Shown here piece after piece: positions 32,156 to 41,562 of a stretch of DNA of 64,000 nucleotides; within the stretch, counting starts at the first letter, position 1; the number at the start of each line of letters is the position of its first letter. Made by a program: the position numbers and the translations under genes. Origin of the DNA: an uncultured Kiritimatiellota bacterium (GTDB lineage Bacteria > Verrucomicrobiota > Kiritimatiellia > RFP12 > UBA1067); NCBI GenBank assembly GCA_934635385.1, contig CAKTZI010000022.1:1-64000 (forward strand), read 5' to 3'. Below the pieces are notes generated by a model. The model did not search any database. It was not told the DNA's origin and saw only the letters and a list, made by a program, of their open reading frames with translations.

Positions 32156-33835
32156 TCATGGACGTTCGACGAGCGGACTGGACAAGGCCGTCGCCGCCTC
32201 GTCCGAGATGACGAAGACGGCATCAGCCGAACCGACCGTCGCATAGCGCCCGCCGTCCGGCGTCGCTGCGCCGACGAGGATGTTTCGGCGCACGGCGTCT
32301 TCGCGGTTCAGGTCGACCGCCAGCTTCAGCGCCGGACGCTCCAGCCCGTAAGTCGCGAATTCCGCCGCCGAGACCTTCAGCCTCTCGACGCGCAGGGCCC
32401 GGAGAGGCGAGAGAGCCTTGAGGACACGCGCCACGCCCTCGGACGAGACGACGGCGCCCTCGCCTGCGGACTCGACGTTCCAGACGCGGCGGTCGCGCGC
32501 GAAGACGATCGCCGCGCCCTGCTCGCCGACCGTCGAGACGAGACGCCTGATCTCGTCCGCCGGGAAATCGACAATCTCCTTGGCGCGGAACCGCTCAAAC
32601 CCGCCGCCGTCCGGGAAGAGGGCCGCGCGCGCAACCACGACCGGCGTCACGTCCGCGCCCAGGGAAAGGGCCACGCCGTTCGAATCCAGGTCTGCCGACG
32701 AAAGGGCCAGCACACGGGCAACCAGCGCCTCGACCGCCTCCGCATCGGCCGGCGCGGAGATGGGCGACTCCAGCCGCCAGGACGCCCGCCCGGCGCGCAC
32801 GAGCGCCAGCGACGTCGCGCCCTCGGACAGCGTCAGCGCGGAAACCTGCTCCGCCGTCTCCCGAAAGAGCCGCGTGTCGGCAAAACGCGCCGTCTCCTGC
32901 AGGGCCGCGTCGCGCAAGGCCGCCGGAACGGTCACGACCGTGCCGCCGTTGTGGACGAGGGCGTAGACGGTCGTCTCGCCCGCACGCTTGCCGAACGAGA
33001 TCGACGAGTTGCGCCCGACGGATCGCTTGATCGTCACGGTCACCGACGTCTCGGGGTCGAGTCCGTAGCCGGCCAGCAGCGCCGCCGAGGCCTGTCCGAC
33101 CTCGTTCGTCGCGCCCGTCGGCCAGACGAAGCTCTGGGCCTCCATCGTCGTGAGATCCCGCAGGAACTGCGAGACGGTGGCCTCGGAGGCCCTGTCCGCG
33201 CCGACGCGCCAGCCGTTTCCCTCGCGCGCAAAGGACAGGATCGCGCCCGGCCGCTGCTTGACGTCGAAGGCCGTGACCATGCTCTCGCCGAAGCCGAAGA
33301 GACGTCGGCGCCGCAGCCGGTCCACGGGTAGGTCGACGGCCGCGAGGACGGACGACGGGACGATCAGGACTGCGCGCTCGCCGTCCACGGCGGCGTAGAC
33401 GCCATCGCCCGAAGGCGTCAGCAGGCCGAACGACACGGACACGCATGCGGTGGCGTTCGAGAGGCTGACGCGGAGCGGTGGATCGTCCAGCGCGAAATCG
33501 GCGCGCGTCCGGCCGAACCTGAACAGCTCGGCGTCCGAGATCGTCTCCTCGACCGGCGCATGCGCCAGCTGGTCGAGGAGCTTCAGGACGACCGGCTCCT
33601 CAGCCGTGGCGGCAAAGGGCCGCCGAAGCCGCCAGCGGCCGCCGTCCCGCACCAGGGCCGTCTGGGGCTCGCCGCGCCGCGACAGCGTCAGCGCCATGCA
33701 GTCGGCCGCGTTCTCGACCAGGACGGTTCGCGCCGCCATGCGGATCTTGCGGCCGCCCAAGTTGAGCGCGACCTCGGCCGCGACGAGCGCGACGAGGGCC
33801 AGGAGGAGCAGCAGGATGGTCTTTCGGTTTCTCAT
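32156..33835 (-). CDS. DUF4340 membrane-anchored protein
   Basis: 559 residues. One N-terminal membrane helix (TILLLLLALVALVAAEVAL) precedes repeated DUF4340 units of about 150 residues, each with a W-R-L-E/R-P motif (GRWRLRRPFAAT, ASWRLESPISAP) followed by a vacant helix-strand block. DUF4340 proteins are typically encoded directly after GldG-like proteins of a putative ABC exporter, exactly as here (4-bp overlap). Precise role unknown. Confidence 0.85.
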   Translation of the reverse strand: MRNRKTILLLLLALVALVAAEVALNLGGRKIRMAARTVLVENAADCMALTLSRRGEPQTALVRDGGRWRLRRPFAATAEEPVVLKLLDQLAHAPVEETISDAELFRFGRTRADFALDDPPLRVSLSNATACVSVSFGLLTPSGDGVYAAVDGERAVLIVPSSVLAAVDLPVDRLRRRRLFGFGESMVTAFDVKQRPGAILSFAREGNGWRVGADRASEATVSQFLRDLTTMEAQSFVWPTGATNEVGQASAALLAGYGLDPETSVTVTIKRSVGRNSSISFGKRAGETTVYALVHNGGTVVTVPAALRDAALQETARFADTRLFRETAEQVSALTLSEGATSLALVRAGRASWRLESPISAPADAEAVEALVARVLALSSADLDSNGVALSLGADVTPVVVARAALFPDGGGFERFRAKEIVDFPADEIRRLVSTVGEQGAAIVFARDRRVWNVESAGEGAVVSSEGVARVLKALSPLRALRVERLKVSAAEFATYGLERPALKLAVDLNREDAVRRNILVGAATPDGGRYATVGSADAVFVISDEAATALSSPLVERP

Positions 33836-35898
33836 GTGCGCAGTTTCCGTCGAAGCGCGGTACCCGCAAGGACAAGGAAGACGAGCGCCGGAACGAGTCC
33901 GACGGTCACGGCGGCGAAGCGGACGCGCGCCGCCCGGTCAAGGCCCGAGACAAGCACCCCCGCCTCCGACCCGTTCGCCTCCGAGACGTCCGCACCCGCA
34001 AGGTAGGCGACGCTGTTGAGGAAGAAGTCCCGGTTCGCGTTCGCGCGCGCGGACAGCGCACCGTTCAGGGCGAACGTCGCGTCGCCGATCACGACGAGGC
34101 GCGTCGGGCGGATCGCCAGGTCGTCCCCGGCGCCCGAACCGCGTTCAATCCCCGCCGCCAGCACGACGCCGTTCCAGACGGCGAGCGCGGCGAATTCGAT
34201 CCGTTCGGCGCCTGTGCCGGAACCCGTCGCCGCCGACGGCACGAGCGCCACCGGACGGTCAAGGACGATGCGCGAGCCCTTCAGCCGTGCGGAGACGGGA
34301 TGGTCCGAGAAGTCCGTGACGACGACATCGCTGCCCGACAGCGTCTTGGCGCCCGCGAGCGCCGCCGGCTCCGCCTTGACGCCCCAGCGGGCGAGCAGCG
34401 ACGCGAGCCCCGCGCCCTCCGGCGAGCCCAGCAGCACGAGCAGACGGCCGCCCGCGCGCAGGTAGGCGTCCAGCCGGTCGAGCTCGACGCGCGCAAGCGC
34501 GCTCTTCGGGCCGGACATGACGACCAGCGCGCAGTCGGGCGGAACCGCCTCGACCGCCGTCAGGTCAAGCGGCGCGTTGCCATAGCCTTCGCGGGCGAGT
34601 TCGCGGGCGATGTCGCTCAGCCCGTAAAGGCCGTAGCCGTCCAGCGTCGCCTCGCCGTGGCCGACCGTCCAGTAGACGTTCCGCCGCTGGGGCGGCATCG
34701 TCAGCCGCCGGATCGTCGAGGCGCAGAGACGCTCGCCGCAGCCGTCCTTGACCGGAAGGACGACGAGCCGACGCCCCTTCTCGAACACGAGGGACTCCTC
34801 CGCGACGCCGTGTGACGCCAACCGTTCGGAATCGGCGACGTCCCAGCGCGGGTCGACGAAGCGGATGTCGATTCGCGCGCCGCCGAGCGCGGCGGACGCC
34901 TTGCGGAAGGCGCGCAGGAGATGGCCGATTGGACGGAAGCGCGCGTCATTCCGCGACAGGAAGCACGTCACGGCGATCTCGCCCGAGGACTCGGCGAGGA
35001 TGCCGCGCGTCCGCGCCGAGAACTCGTCGGACAGGCCGACCGTGGGCAGCTCGACCGTGACGTCGAACCGCAGCGCCAGCCGAATCGACAGGATCGCCAG
35101 CGCGGCCGACAGCACGAGGACGACGCCCGTCGAGATCCGCAGCGCGCGCGCGCCCCGGCCGACGAGCCGCGACGCCGCGACGCACTTCGTGGCGACAAGG
35201 AGGAAGACGCCCGTGACGACCAGGTAGCCCGCAAGCGTCCCGACCGAGAACGTTCCCATCGCCCCGTCGATGACCTGCGCGTCGAGCGGCATCTCGCCGA
35301 ACGCCGTCGCGCCGCGCGCCGACCAGAGCCGAAGCCCCGCCCACAGCGCGCGCGGCAGCGCGACCAGCAGGGCGACGGACGTCACGGCGGCGGCGGCCGC
35401 CGAACGGAACATCGCGCTGAAGGCGACGGAGACCGCCGTCCAGAGAAGCCCCTGCACACCGAGCGCCAGCAGCGGCGGAACGAGCGAGATCAGCGGCGTG
35501 CCCGCCGCGACCACTGGCGCAAAGAAGAGGAGCGCGCCCCACAGCGCCGCCAGCGACAAGACGACGGACGCCATCAGGAGCGTCCAGACGCCCAGAAACT
35601 TGCCGAGGACATAGTCGCGCTCGCGCACGGCCACGGACAGCAGCATCGCCATCCGGCCCGACTGTCGCTCGTCGCTCCAGACGCCCATCGCCAGCAGCGC
35701 GGCCAGCACCGGCAGGGCGGGCGCGACACTGGCCGCCCACAGCGCCGCCAGCGAAGCCGTCCCGCCCTCCGCCCGGACAAAGCCGAAGCCGAACGCGCCG
35801 GCGACGAACGACAGGAAGCCCGCGACCGCCAGGGCCGTCGTGTAGCGGCCACGGGCGTGTCCGACCGTCCGCCCCCACGTCACGCGCACCGGGCTCAT
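33832..35898 (-). CDS. ABC-2 permease fused to GldG-like extracellular domain
   Basis: 688 residues from the ATG at 35898, which overlaps the ATPase stop; upstream codons read as non-protein. Residues ~1-255 hold six or more membrane helices of an ABC-2 permease. Then comes a GldG/ABC_transp_aux-type periplasmic domain (FDVTVELPTVGLSDEFS..., VYWTVGHGEATLDGYGLYGLSD, LRAGGRLLVLLG), and a final membrane helix (TVGLVPALVFLVLAGTAL). With the ATPase and DUF4340 protein it forms a gliding-type/uncharacterised exporter found widely in Bacteroidota and PVC bacteria. Confidence 0.85.
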   Translation of the reverse strand: MSPVRVTWGRTVGHARGRYTTALAVAGFLSFVAGAFGFGFVRAEGGTASLAALWAASVAPALPVLAALLAMGVWSDERQSGRMAMLLSVAVRERDYVLGKFLGVWTLLMASVVLSLAALWGALLFFAPVVAAGTPLISLVPPLLALGVQGLLWTAVSVAFSAMFRSAAAAAVTSVALLVALPRALWAGLRLWSARGATAFGEMPLDAQVIDGAMGTFSVGTLAGYLVVTGVFLLVATKCVAASRLVGRGARALRISTGVVLVLSAALAILSIRLALRFDVTVELPTVGLSDEFSARTRGILAESSGEIAVTCFLSRNDARFRPIGHLLRAFRKASAALGGARIDIRFVDPRWDVADSERLASHGVAEESLVFEKGRRLVVLPVKDGCGERLCASTIRRLTMPPQRRNVYWTVGHGEATLDGYGLYGLSDIARELAREGYGNAPLDLTAVEAVPPDCALVVMSGPKSALARVELDRLDAYLRAGGRLLVLLGSPEGAGLASLLARWGVKAEPAALAGAKTLSGSDVVVTDFSDHPVSARLKGSRIVLDRPVALVPSAATGSGTGAERIEFAALAVWNGVVLAAGIERGSGAGDDLAIRPTRLVVIGDATFALNGALSARANANRDFFLNSVAYLAGADVSEANGSEAGVLVSGLDRAARVRFAAVTVGLVPALVFLVLAGTALRRKLRT

Positions 35899-36605
35899 CG
35901 CGCCCCCCCTTCCAGCGCCGCGTCCAGGCGCGCGCGCAGCTCCGGCGACTCCAGCCCCGCCGTCTCGACCGTCGCCGAGACGACGCCGCCCCGCAGGACG
36001 AGAAAGCGCGTCGTCCACTTCGCGAAGTCGTCCAGCTCGTGCCCCGTCACGATCACGCTCGAAAAGGCCGCCGCGTTCGAGAGGATGTCGCCCGCCGTCC
36101 GGCGCATGACGGGATCGAGGCCCGACAGGAAATCGTCCAGCAGCAGGACGCGCGGACGCAGCAGCAGCGCGTCCGCGAGCGCCACGCGCTTGCGGACGCC
36201 AAGCGAGAGGCCCTTCAGCGGACGGCCAAGGCAGTCGGACACCTGGCACATCTCCGCCGCCTCGCTCACGCGCCGGCGGATGCGCTTCGACGGCTCGCCC
36301 TTGAGATCTGCCCGGTAGCGCAGGTAGTCCTTCACCGTCATGTCATCGTAGAACGCCACCGTCTCCGGCAGGTAGCCGATCTGCCGCCGATAGCGAAGCG
36401 GACGTGCCAAGGCATCCTGCCCGTCCAGGAGAACCTGCCCCGAATCGGGCACGGCCAGCGTCGCGAGAACCTTGAGAAGCGTCGTCTTTCCCGCGCCGTT
36501 CGCGCCGACGACGCTGACGACCTCGCCTGGCGAGACGACAAACGAGACGTCCCGAAGAACAGGACGACTGCGATAGGTAAAGGCAAGGTTTCGGACTTCA
36601 ATCAT
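35895..36605 (-). CDS. ABC transporter ATP-binding protein (GldA-like)
   Basis: 236 residues. Walker A is GANGAGKTTLLK, the Q-loop region is GYLPETVAFYDDMT, and Walker B is RVLLLDDFLSGLDP. The signature motif reads LSLGVRKRVALADALLL, where the usual LSGGQ is changed, and Walker B ends in DD rather than DE, so ATP hydrolysis may be altered. The His switch (VTGHELDD) is present. First gene of a three-gene operon with 4-bp overlaps. The -10 box is 9 nt from the ATG. Confidence 0.9.
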   Translation of the reverse strand: MIEVRNLAFTYRSRPVLRDVSFVVSPGEVVSVVGANGAGKTTLLKVLATLAVPDSGQVLLDGQDALARPLRYRRQIGYLPETVAFYDDMTVKDYLRYRADLKGEPSKRIRRRVSEAAEMCQVSDCLGRPLKGLSLGVRKRVALADALLLRPRVLLLDDFLSGLDPVMRRTAGDILSNAAAFSSVIVTGHELDDFAKWTTRFLVLRGGVVSATVETAGLESPELRARLDAALEGGAR

Positions 36606-36614
36606 CGAGCGCGC

Positions 36615-36620
36615 ATTATA
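36615..36620 (-). promoter_or_regulatory. -10 box of the ABC transporter operon
   Basis: TATAAT on the minus strand, 9 nt before the ATG at 36605. No good -35. Predicted leaderless transcript. Confidence 0.45.
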
Positions 36621-39600
36621 TCACATTTTCGGCCGGCGCACGACGAGCGTGCGGTTCGCGCGGGACGCGGCGCGACGGCTGCGGTCGCGGACGAGCTCGA
36701 TCACGTCCGGCGCGTACCACGACGAGATGCGCGGCGACACCTCGCGGCGGATCTTCACGACAAGCGCGCCGCCCTCGACCCGCGACGTGACCACGCTGAC
36801 GAGCCACGTCCGCTGCGGGTCGTCCGGCGCGGCGAACGCGAAGGGCGCCGGCAGATGCTCGACCTGAGTGTAGCCCTCCGGGAACCGCACCGTGACCTCC
36901 TCGAACGCGGCGTCCGCCGCGCCGACGGCGAACGGCGTCTGGCGCGCGCGCCCCGTGAACGTGGGGATGGACGAGACGAGCGCCGGCAGCTGCAGCGTGA
37001 TCGTGTCGCCGGCGACGGTCGCGAAGTCCGGGATGTAGCAGGAGAACCGCCGCGTCGCCGGATAGCCCTCGACGTCCGCCTCCAGCTCGCGCGTCGCGCT
37101 CGCCGCCTGCGCGACGCTGCCGAGGATCGACTGGTAGAGCCGGCTGCGGTCTTCCGGCAGGATCTCCGCGTAGCGCTTGCGGAAGCCGCCGACGCCACTG
37201 CCCCAGATTGACGAGACGACGGTCAGATCGACCGCGCCGTCCTCGCGCACAAGGTATTCGCTTGTCTCGCCCGTGCGATCGCGGAAGTCCGCCTCCGGCA
37301 CCGTGACGACCGCGAACGCGCCCGCCGCCGGATCGAATATGTCGCTGCCCGCGTAGGCCGTCGGGCCGAGCGGCGCATGCTCGTTCTCCGTGCCAAGGAA
37401 ATACGTCTTCGTCTCGCCGCCGAAGCCGAGGAAGCCCCCCTCCCGCACACGCACGCGGCAAAGCGCCGTGGCGAAGGCGCGCACGTTCGGCTTCTCGTAC
37501 TTGGCGCGGTTGCGGAGGCAGTCGGGATCGTTCGCGTTGTCGGCCGCGAGCACGACGTCCGCCTCGTAGCCCGCGCCCTGCAGCAGCGCGCAGAGCGTAC
37601 GCACGTAATCGAGGCGCGTCGCATAGCGTTCCTTCAGGACGACCGCCGGATCCGTCAACTGGCGGTCGAGCGGCACCTCATAGAGCCCCGGCCCCGCAAT
37701 CTTCACGTGACGGGCCATCCAGTCTCGGATTTCGCGCAGCGTCGCGCCGTCCGGCAGGACGTCCGACCGCAACGGCGCGACCTTGAGGTCGAGACGGGCG
37801 AAGCGGTTCGAGGAGACGACGACCCAGTCGCGCCAGAGCGCCGCCGCCGGCTGGCTCGGCTCGTTCGGGATGCGGCGCGGATGGCGCACCTCGCGCGTCC
37901 AGCCGTTCACGCGCACGAAGCGGCGGCCCAGCGGCTCGTGCGAGTCGAAGCCGAAGACGCCGTAGTAGGCCGCCGGCGCGTTCGTGACGGCGCGCACGGT
38001 CGTGTAGGAGATCGTGCTGCCGATCTCGACGGACGGCAGGTTGACGACGAGGATCTTCGACGCCGGATAACGCGGCGCGGACGCCGCCCAGCCGCAGTCC
38101 ATCACGTTCCGCTCGCGCGGCGCCACCGCGTAGACGCGGCCGTCCCGGTTGCTGACCGTCGCGGACACGAGATCGAACGTCTCGACGCACGGGTTGAAGC
38201 GGAACTCCAGCTCCGCCGAGCCCTTCTTGCCCTTGTAGGTCAAGATCTCCTTCACGACGCGGTTCGTGACCGTCCACGCCGTGTCCGAGCGAATGTCGAC
38301 CTCCGTCGATTCGTCGATCCACCGCACGTCCGCCTCCGCGAGCGGATCGACGGCGAAGACGGGCTGGCGGCGCTCCGCCGCCTCGACGCGCTTCACGTCC
38401 TCGCGCAGGTTCGCGTATTCGGACGCCGAGAACTCGACCTGCGCGACCGCGAGCCGCCGGTGCGCCCGCAGCACGCCGTTCGAGACGGCGAACGCGCGGC
38501 GATACGAGTAGCCGCCGTCGATCTGCACGTCCGGCGGCAGGTCCTTCGCCGCGCTCCCGACACCGGAGAGGTCGATCTCCAGCCGTTCGTCGACGCTCGC
38601 CGTCGAATCAAGAACGAGCGGGAACGTGCGCTGTTCGAGCGACGTGTTGCCGGACAGGAGAAAATTCGCCATGCCAAGCGTCTTCGTGACGAACGGCACG
38701 TCGAGCCGATCGCACGTCTCGCCCTTGAGCAGCATCTCCGGCAGGCGGGCGGCGAGCTTCACGCGGATGGGCGTCTCGGTGTCCCGCATGTCCGTCGGCT
38801 CGATCTCGCAGCGGATGAGTTCCGTACCCGCCGCGAGCCGCTTCACGACGCGCTCGAAGAACTTGACGCGATCCTCGCCCGTCATCTTCACGAGCACCGG
38901 ACGGTAGACGGTATCGTTCACGCCGCCGAAGCGGACGTCGCTTTCGAGGACGAGCGAGCCGTCCTTTGCGAGAATGCCCTTCGACGTCACCGTAAGCGCG
39001 TTGTGGTCGGGCGTCGGCGTCGGCGAGAGGCGCAGGACATCCCCTTCGGGACGGCAGACGAGATAGCTCTTGTCGCTCTCGTAGGCCGGGAAGAGATCCT
39101 TCGCGTTCTCGTTCGTCGGATCCATGAGGACGTAAGGGGAACTAATCGAATCGTCGAATTGTCGAATCATCGACTGCGATGTCGTGTCCTTTGGGGATTC
39201 CACCGCGACGATGGCATGGTTGAAGAACGGCTGGGGCACGTCGGGGTCGAGCTTCGCGCCGACGTTGATGAGGACGGGGAACGCCTGGAAGCCCGCGAGG
39301 CGCAACATCGCCACCAAAAGGCCAGCCTTGTCGCGGCAGACGCCGTAGCGGTTGTCGAACGTGACGTCCACGTCATGCGGCGCGTAGCCGGGCGACGTGT
39401 CCTCCATCGTGAGGCCCATGTAGCGAATCTCCTGCGAGACGAACTTGAAGATGGCACGGAGGAGTTGAGAGTCGAAATCTACGATTTGAGATTTAGGATT
39501 TAAAATCTGGGAATTTGAGATCTTGGAATTTGGAGTCCGGGAATCTAAAGTCTGGGAATCTGAAATCTGAGATTTGAGATCTTCGATTTTCGCAATCATC

Positions 39601-40424
39601 GCAGCATTTGTCTTCGCGAGGTGCGGCGCGCAAAGCTCCCAGTACCAGCGCGAGATCTCCGGCCAGTCCGCCGCCGTCGAGACGCGCAGGTGCTGAACCT
39701 GCGTGTAGAGCGGCGGCATGTCCGGCTCCGGGAAGACCTGCGCCGAATTCGTCGCCGTGAAGACGTGCAGCGTGCCGCCGTCCGGGAGCGGCGTCTCGGA
39801 CGTCACGACGTTGCCGCGCGGATGGCGGATCGCGACGCGCTTGAGCGGACGCGCCGCCGGCGCGCGGATCTCGACGCGCGAGCGGAGAATCGGGTTCGAC
39901 CACGCGAAGACCGCGAGATCGGACCACTGGCCTACGCAGCGCGGCTTCAGGGCGCGGCGCGTCGTCTTCACGTGCAGCGTCTCGCCGACGCCGAGGCCGG
40001 GCACCGTGCAGACGATGCGGCGGTCCAGCGGATCGTAGATGTTCGCGCTCATCGAGCCGTTGTCCGTCGATTCGCGCGTCGTCGCGGACACGTCGACCGT
40101 GCGCTCGACGCCGTTCGTGCCGACGATGCCGACGAAATCGACGGATGCCGTGCCATAGCGCTTCGAGTAGTGGAGCGTGACCGTGCTCTCCTCGCGCCGT
40201 CCCTTTTCGGTCAAAATCTTCGTCCAACTTTCGCTCGTCTCGACATACGTGCCGTCGGGATTGTAGGCGATGCGCGAAACGTCGTCCACAAGCACCGCAT
40301 CGGCGTCAGGATATTTCTCGCACGTCACCTCGTTCGCGTCCGTCGCGCGGACGCCAAACGCGGCCCACGCGATGCAGACAAAGACACAGAGAAAGCGGCA
40401 TTCCATCATGTTTGGCAGAGTCAT
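36621..40424 (-). CDS. Large secreted DUF3857 / transglutaminase-like protein
   Basis: 1267 residues from the ATG at 40424, one base after the upstream stop; signal peptide CRFLCVFVCIAWAAFGVRA. The N-terminus is DUF3857 (KILTEKGRREESTVTLHYSKRYG). A transglutaminase core follows with Cys in NRYGVCRDKAGLLVAMLRLAG near residue 360. A second DUF3857-type unit (~residues 750-880) and a degenerate transglutaminase-like unit (MARHVKIAGPGLYEVPLDRQL...TRLDYVRTLCALLQGAGYEADVVL) come next, so the protein is duplicated; the second unit lacks the GVC motif. Repeat-derived peptides lie at ~278-317 (39472-39590) and near 39143-39171. Likely cell-surface. Role unknown. Confidence 0.8.
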   Translation of the reverse strand: MTLPNMMECRFLCVFVCIAWAAFGVRATDANEVTCEKYPDADAVLVDDVSRIAYNPDGTYVETSESWTKILTEKGRREESTVTLHYSKRYGTASVDFVGIVGTNGVERTVDVSATTRESTDNGSMSANIYDPLDRRIVCTVPGLGVGETLHVKTTRRALKPRCVGQWSDLAVFAWSNPILRSRVEIRAPAARPLKRVAIRHPRGNVVTSETPLPDGGTLHVFTATNSAQVFPEPDMPPLYTQVQHLRVSTAADWPEISRWYWELCAPHLAKTNAAMIAKIEDLKSQISDSQTLDSRTPNSKISNSQILNPKSQIVDFDSQLLRAIFKFVSQEIRYMGLTMEDTSPGYAPHDVDVTFDNRYGVCRDKAGLLVAMLRLAGFQAFPVLINVGAKLDPDVPQPFFNHAIVAVESPKDTTSQSMIRQFDDSISSPYVLMDPTNENAKDLFPAYESDKSYLVCRPEGDVLRLSPTPTPDHNALTVTSKGILAKDGSLVLESDVRFGGVNDTVYRPVLVKMTGEDRVKFFERVVKRLAAGTELIRCEIEPTDMRDTETPIRVKLAARLPEMLLKGETCDRLDVPFVTKTLGMANFLLSGNTSLEQRTFPLVLDSTASVDERLEIDLSGVGSAAKDLPPDVQIDGGYSYRRAFAVSNGVLRAHRRLAVAQVEFSASEYANLREDVKRVEAAERRQPVFAVDPLAEADVRWIDESTEVDIRSDTAWTVTNRVVKEILTYKGKKGSAELEFRFNPCVETFDLVSATVSNRDGRVYAVAPRERNVMDCGWAASAPRYPASKILVVNLPSVEIGSTISYTTVRAVTNAPAAYYGVFGFDSHEPLGRRFVRVNGWTREVRHPRRIPNEPSQPAAALWRDWVVVSSNRFARLDLKVAPLRSDVLPDGATLREIRDWMARHVKIAGPGLYEVPLDRQLTDPAVVLKERYATRLDYVRTLCALLQGAGYEADVVLAADNANDPDCLRNRAKYEKPNVRAFATALCRVRVREGGFLGFGGETKTYFLGTENEHAPLGPTAYAGSDIFDPAAGAFAVVTVPEADFRDRTGETSEYLVREDGAVDLTVVSSIWGSGVGGFRKRYAEILPEDRSRLYQSILGSVAQAASATRELEADVEGYPATRRFSCYIPDFATVAGDTITLQLPALVSSIPTFTGRARQTPFAVGAADAAFEEVTVRFPEGYTQVEHLPAPFAFAAPDDPQRTWLVSVVTSRVEGGALVVKIRREVSPRISSWYAPDVIELVRDRSRRAASRANRTLVVRRPKM
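39472..39590. repeat. AT-rich aaatct/ggaatct repeat inside the transglutaminase gene
   Basis: About 120 bp of alternating short units (gatttgag, aaatctg, gggaatct) with far lower GC than the surrounding gene. It is in frame and translates to a Ser/Asn/Lys/Gln-rich stretch (KSQISDSQTLDSRTPNSK...) between DUF3857 and the transglutaminase core. A second short repeat (tcgaatcgtcgaattgtcga) lies in frame at 39143-39171. Confidence 0.85.
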
Positions 40425-40425
40425 T

Positions 40426-41550
40426 TTATTCACTTTGTGCTTCGGATTGCAAATCGTCGCGCGTCGTCCAGCGGATGAGGCCCCAGAGGAGCGCGTGCGC
40501 CGTTTCGCCGCGCGGGGTCGTGACGCGCTCGTAGAATGTCCAGAACTTCGACCAGTTGCGGTCGACCGCCGGCACCCAGCGGATGGGAAAGAGCGAGAGG
40601 AAGCGTCCGTACCGCGTACCATCCGCCGCGACGGACGATTCCCAGAACGGCCACAGGCGGAAGTACGTGTCGTCCGGCCGGCTCACCCAGAACGGGAAGA
40701 CCCGCGTCTCGTCCGGCAGCAGCTCCACCAGCCGCCAGCCGAAGCGCGTGATCTCGTCTTCTTTTGTGCCGTCGAGGTAGCGGAAGTTGTCGATGTGCTC
40801 ATAGAACGGAAAGACGCTCGTGCGTGAGCGCTTCGTGAAACGCTCGATCTCGACAAGCGGCCAGGGGTAGCGCCCCCGCCAGCCATTCGCCGTCTCGGCA
40901 TAAGAGAAAAGCGGCGGCAGGAAGAGCCATTGCTGCTCGCGCTCGCGGTCGATACGACCCATGAGCGGCCAAAGCATCCAGCTCGTCCCCGCGCCGCCGG
41001 TATCACGGTCGGCGAACGAGGTCTTCCAGTTCCAGAGCGGCCAAAGGACGGCCGTGTGGTCGTCCGCCCGGTTGTGGCTCGTCACGTAGAGCGGCCAGAA
41101 GCCCCACGAGCCGTCGTCCCGCCAATGGACAAACGGAAAGAGGACGGCGTTCGTCGTCAGCCACGTCCCGTCCTTCGGACGCGGCATGCGGTAGCGCATC
41201 CAGACAGGCCAGAGGACAAACTCCCAGTCGTACAGCGTCAGGACGTGCGGATGACGCCCATAGATCGGAAACAGCCCCCAGTAGGCGCGCGCGCCTTCTC
41301 GCTCCCGTCCGTTCCACCAGAGCGGCAGAATGTCGAACTGGTAGCCGCCGTCGGCGTTGGACTGGTAGTGGGTGAAGAGGCAGAACCGCCACCAGTCGCG
41401 GTGGGAGGTGAAGAGCGGCCAGAGGACGTCCGTCGTCTCGGCCTCGTGCGACCAGAACGGCCGCAGGGCGTAGAAGTCCTCTTCCGGCTTCTGCTGGTAG
41501 AACGGAAGGACCTGAAAGGCCGTGGCGAGAAGTGGGAGAGAAAGAGTCAT
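40426..41550 (-). CDS. Trp-Pro repeat protein (about 15 LWPLF-type repeats)
   Basis: 374 residues made almost entirely of ~22-residue repeats whose core is a bulky strand plus Pro: DVLWPLFTS, FDILPLWWN, YWGLFPIYG, FVLWPVWMR, NAVLFPFVHW, GFWPLYVTS, AVLWPLWNW, SWMLWPLMG, FLPPLFSY, TSVFPFYEH, RVFPFWVS, FRLWPFWES, LSLFPIRWV. Aromatic alternation suggests a beta-barrel or beta-propeller-like surface structure. No full signal peptide is visible; the gene start lies only ~50 bp from the GxxExxY element, so the 5' end may have been cut by its insertion. It ends one base before the transglutaminase gene, hence co-transcribed. Function unknown. Confidence 0.65.
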   Translation of the reverse strand: MTLSLPLLATAFQVLPFYQQKPEEDFYALRPFWSHEAETTDVLWPLFTSHRDWWRFCLFTHYQSNADGGYQFDILPLWWNGREREGARAYWGLFPIYGRHPHVLTLYDWEFVLWPVWMRYRMPRPKDGTWLTTNAVLFPFVHWRDDGSWGFWPLYVTSHNRADDHTAVLWPLWNWKTSFADRDTGGAGTSWMLWPLMGRIDREREQQWLFLPPLFSYAETANGWRGRYPWPLVEIERFTKRSRTSVFPFYEHIDNFRYLDGTKEDEITRFGWRLVELLPDETRVFPFWVSRPDDTYFRLWPFWESSVAADGTRYGRFLSLFPIRWVPAVDRNWSKFWTFYERVTTPRGETAHALLWGLIRWTTRDDLQSEAQSE

Positions 41551-41562
41551 GAAACAGGATGA

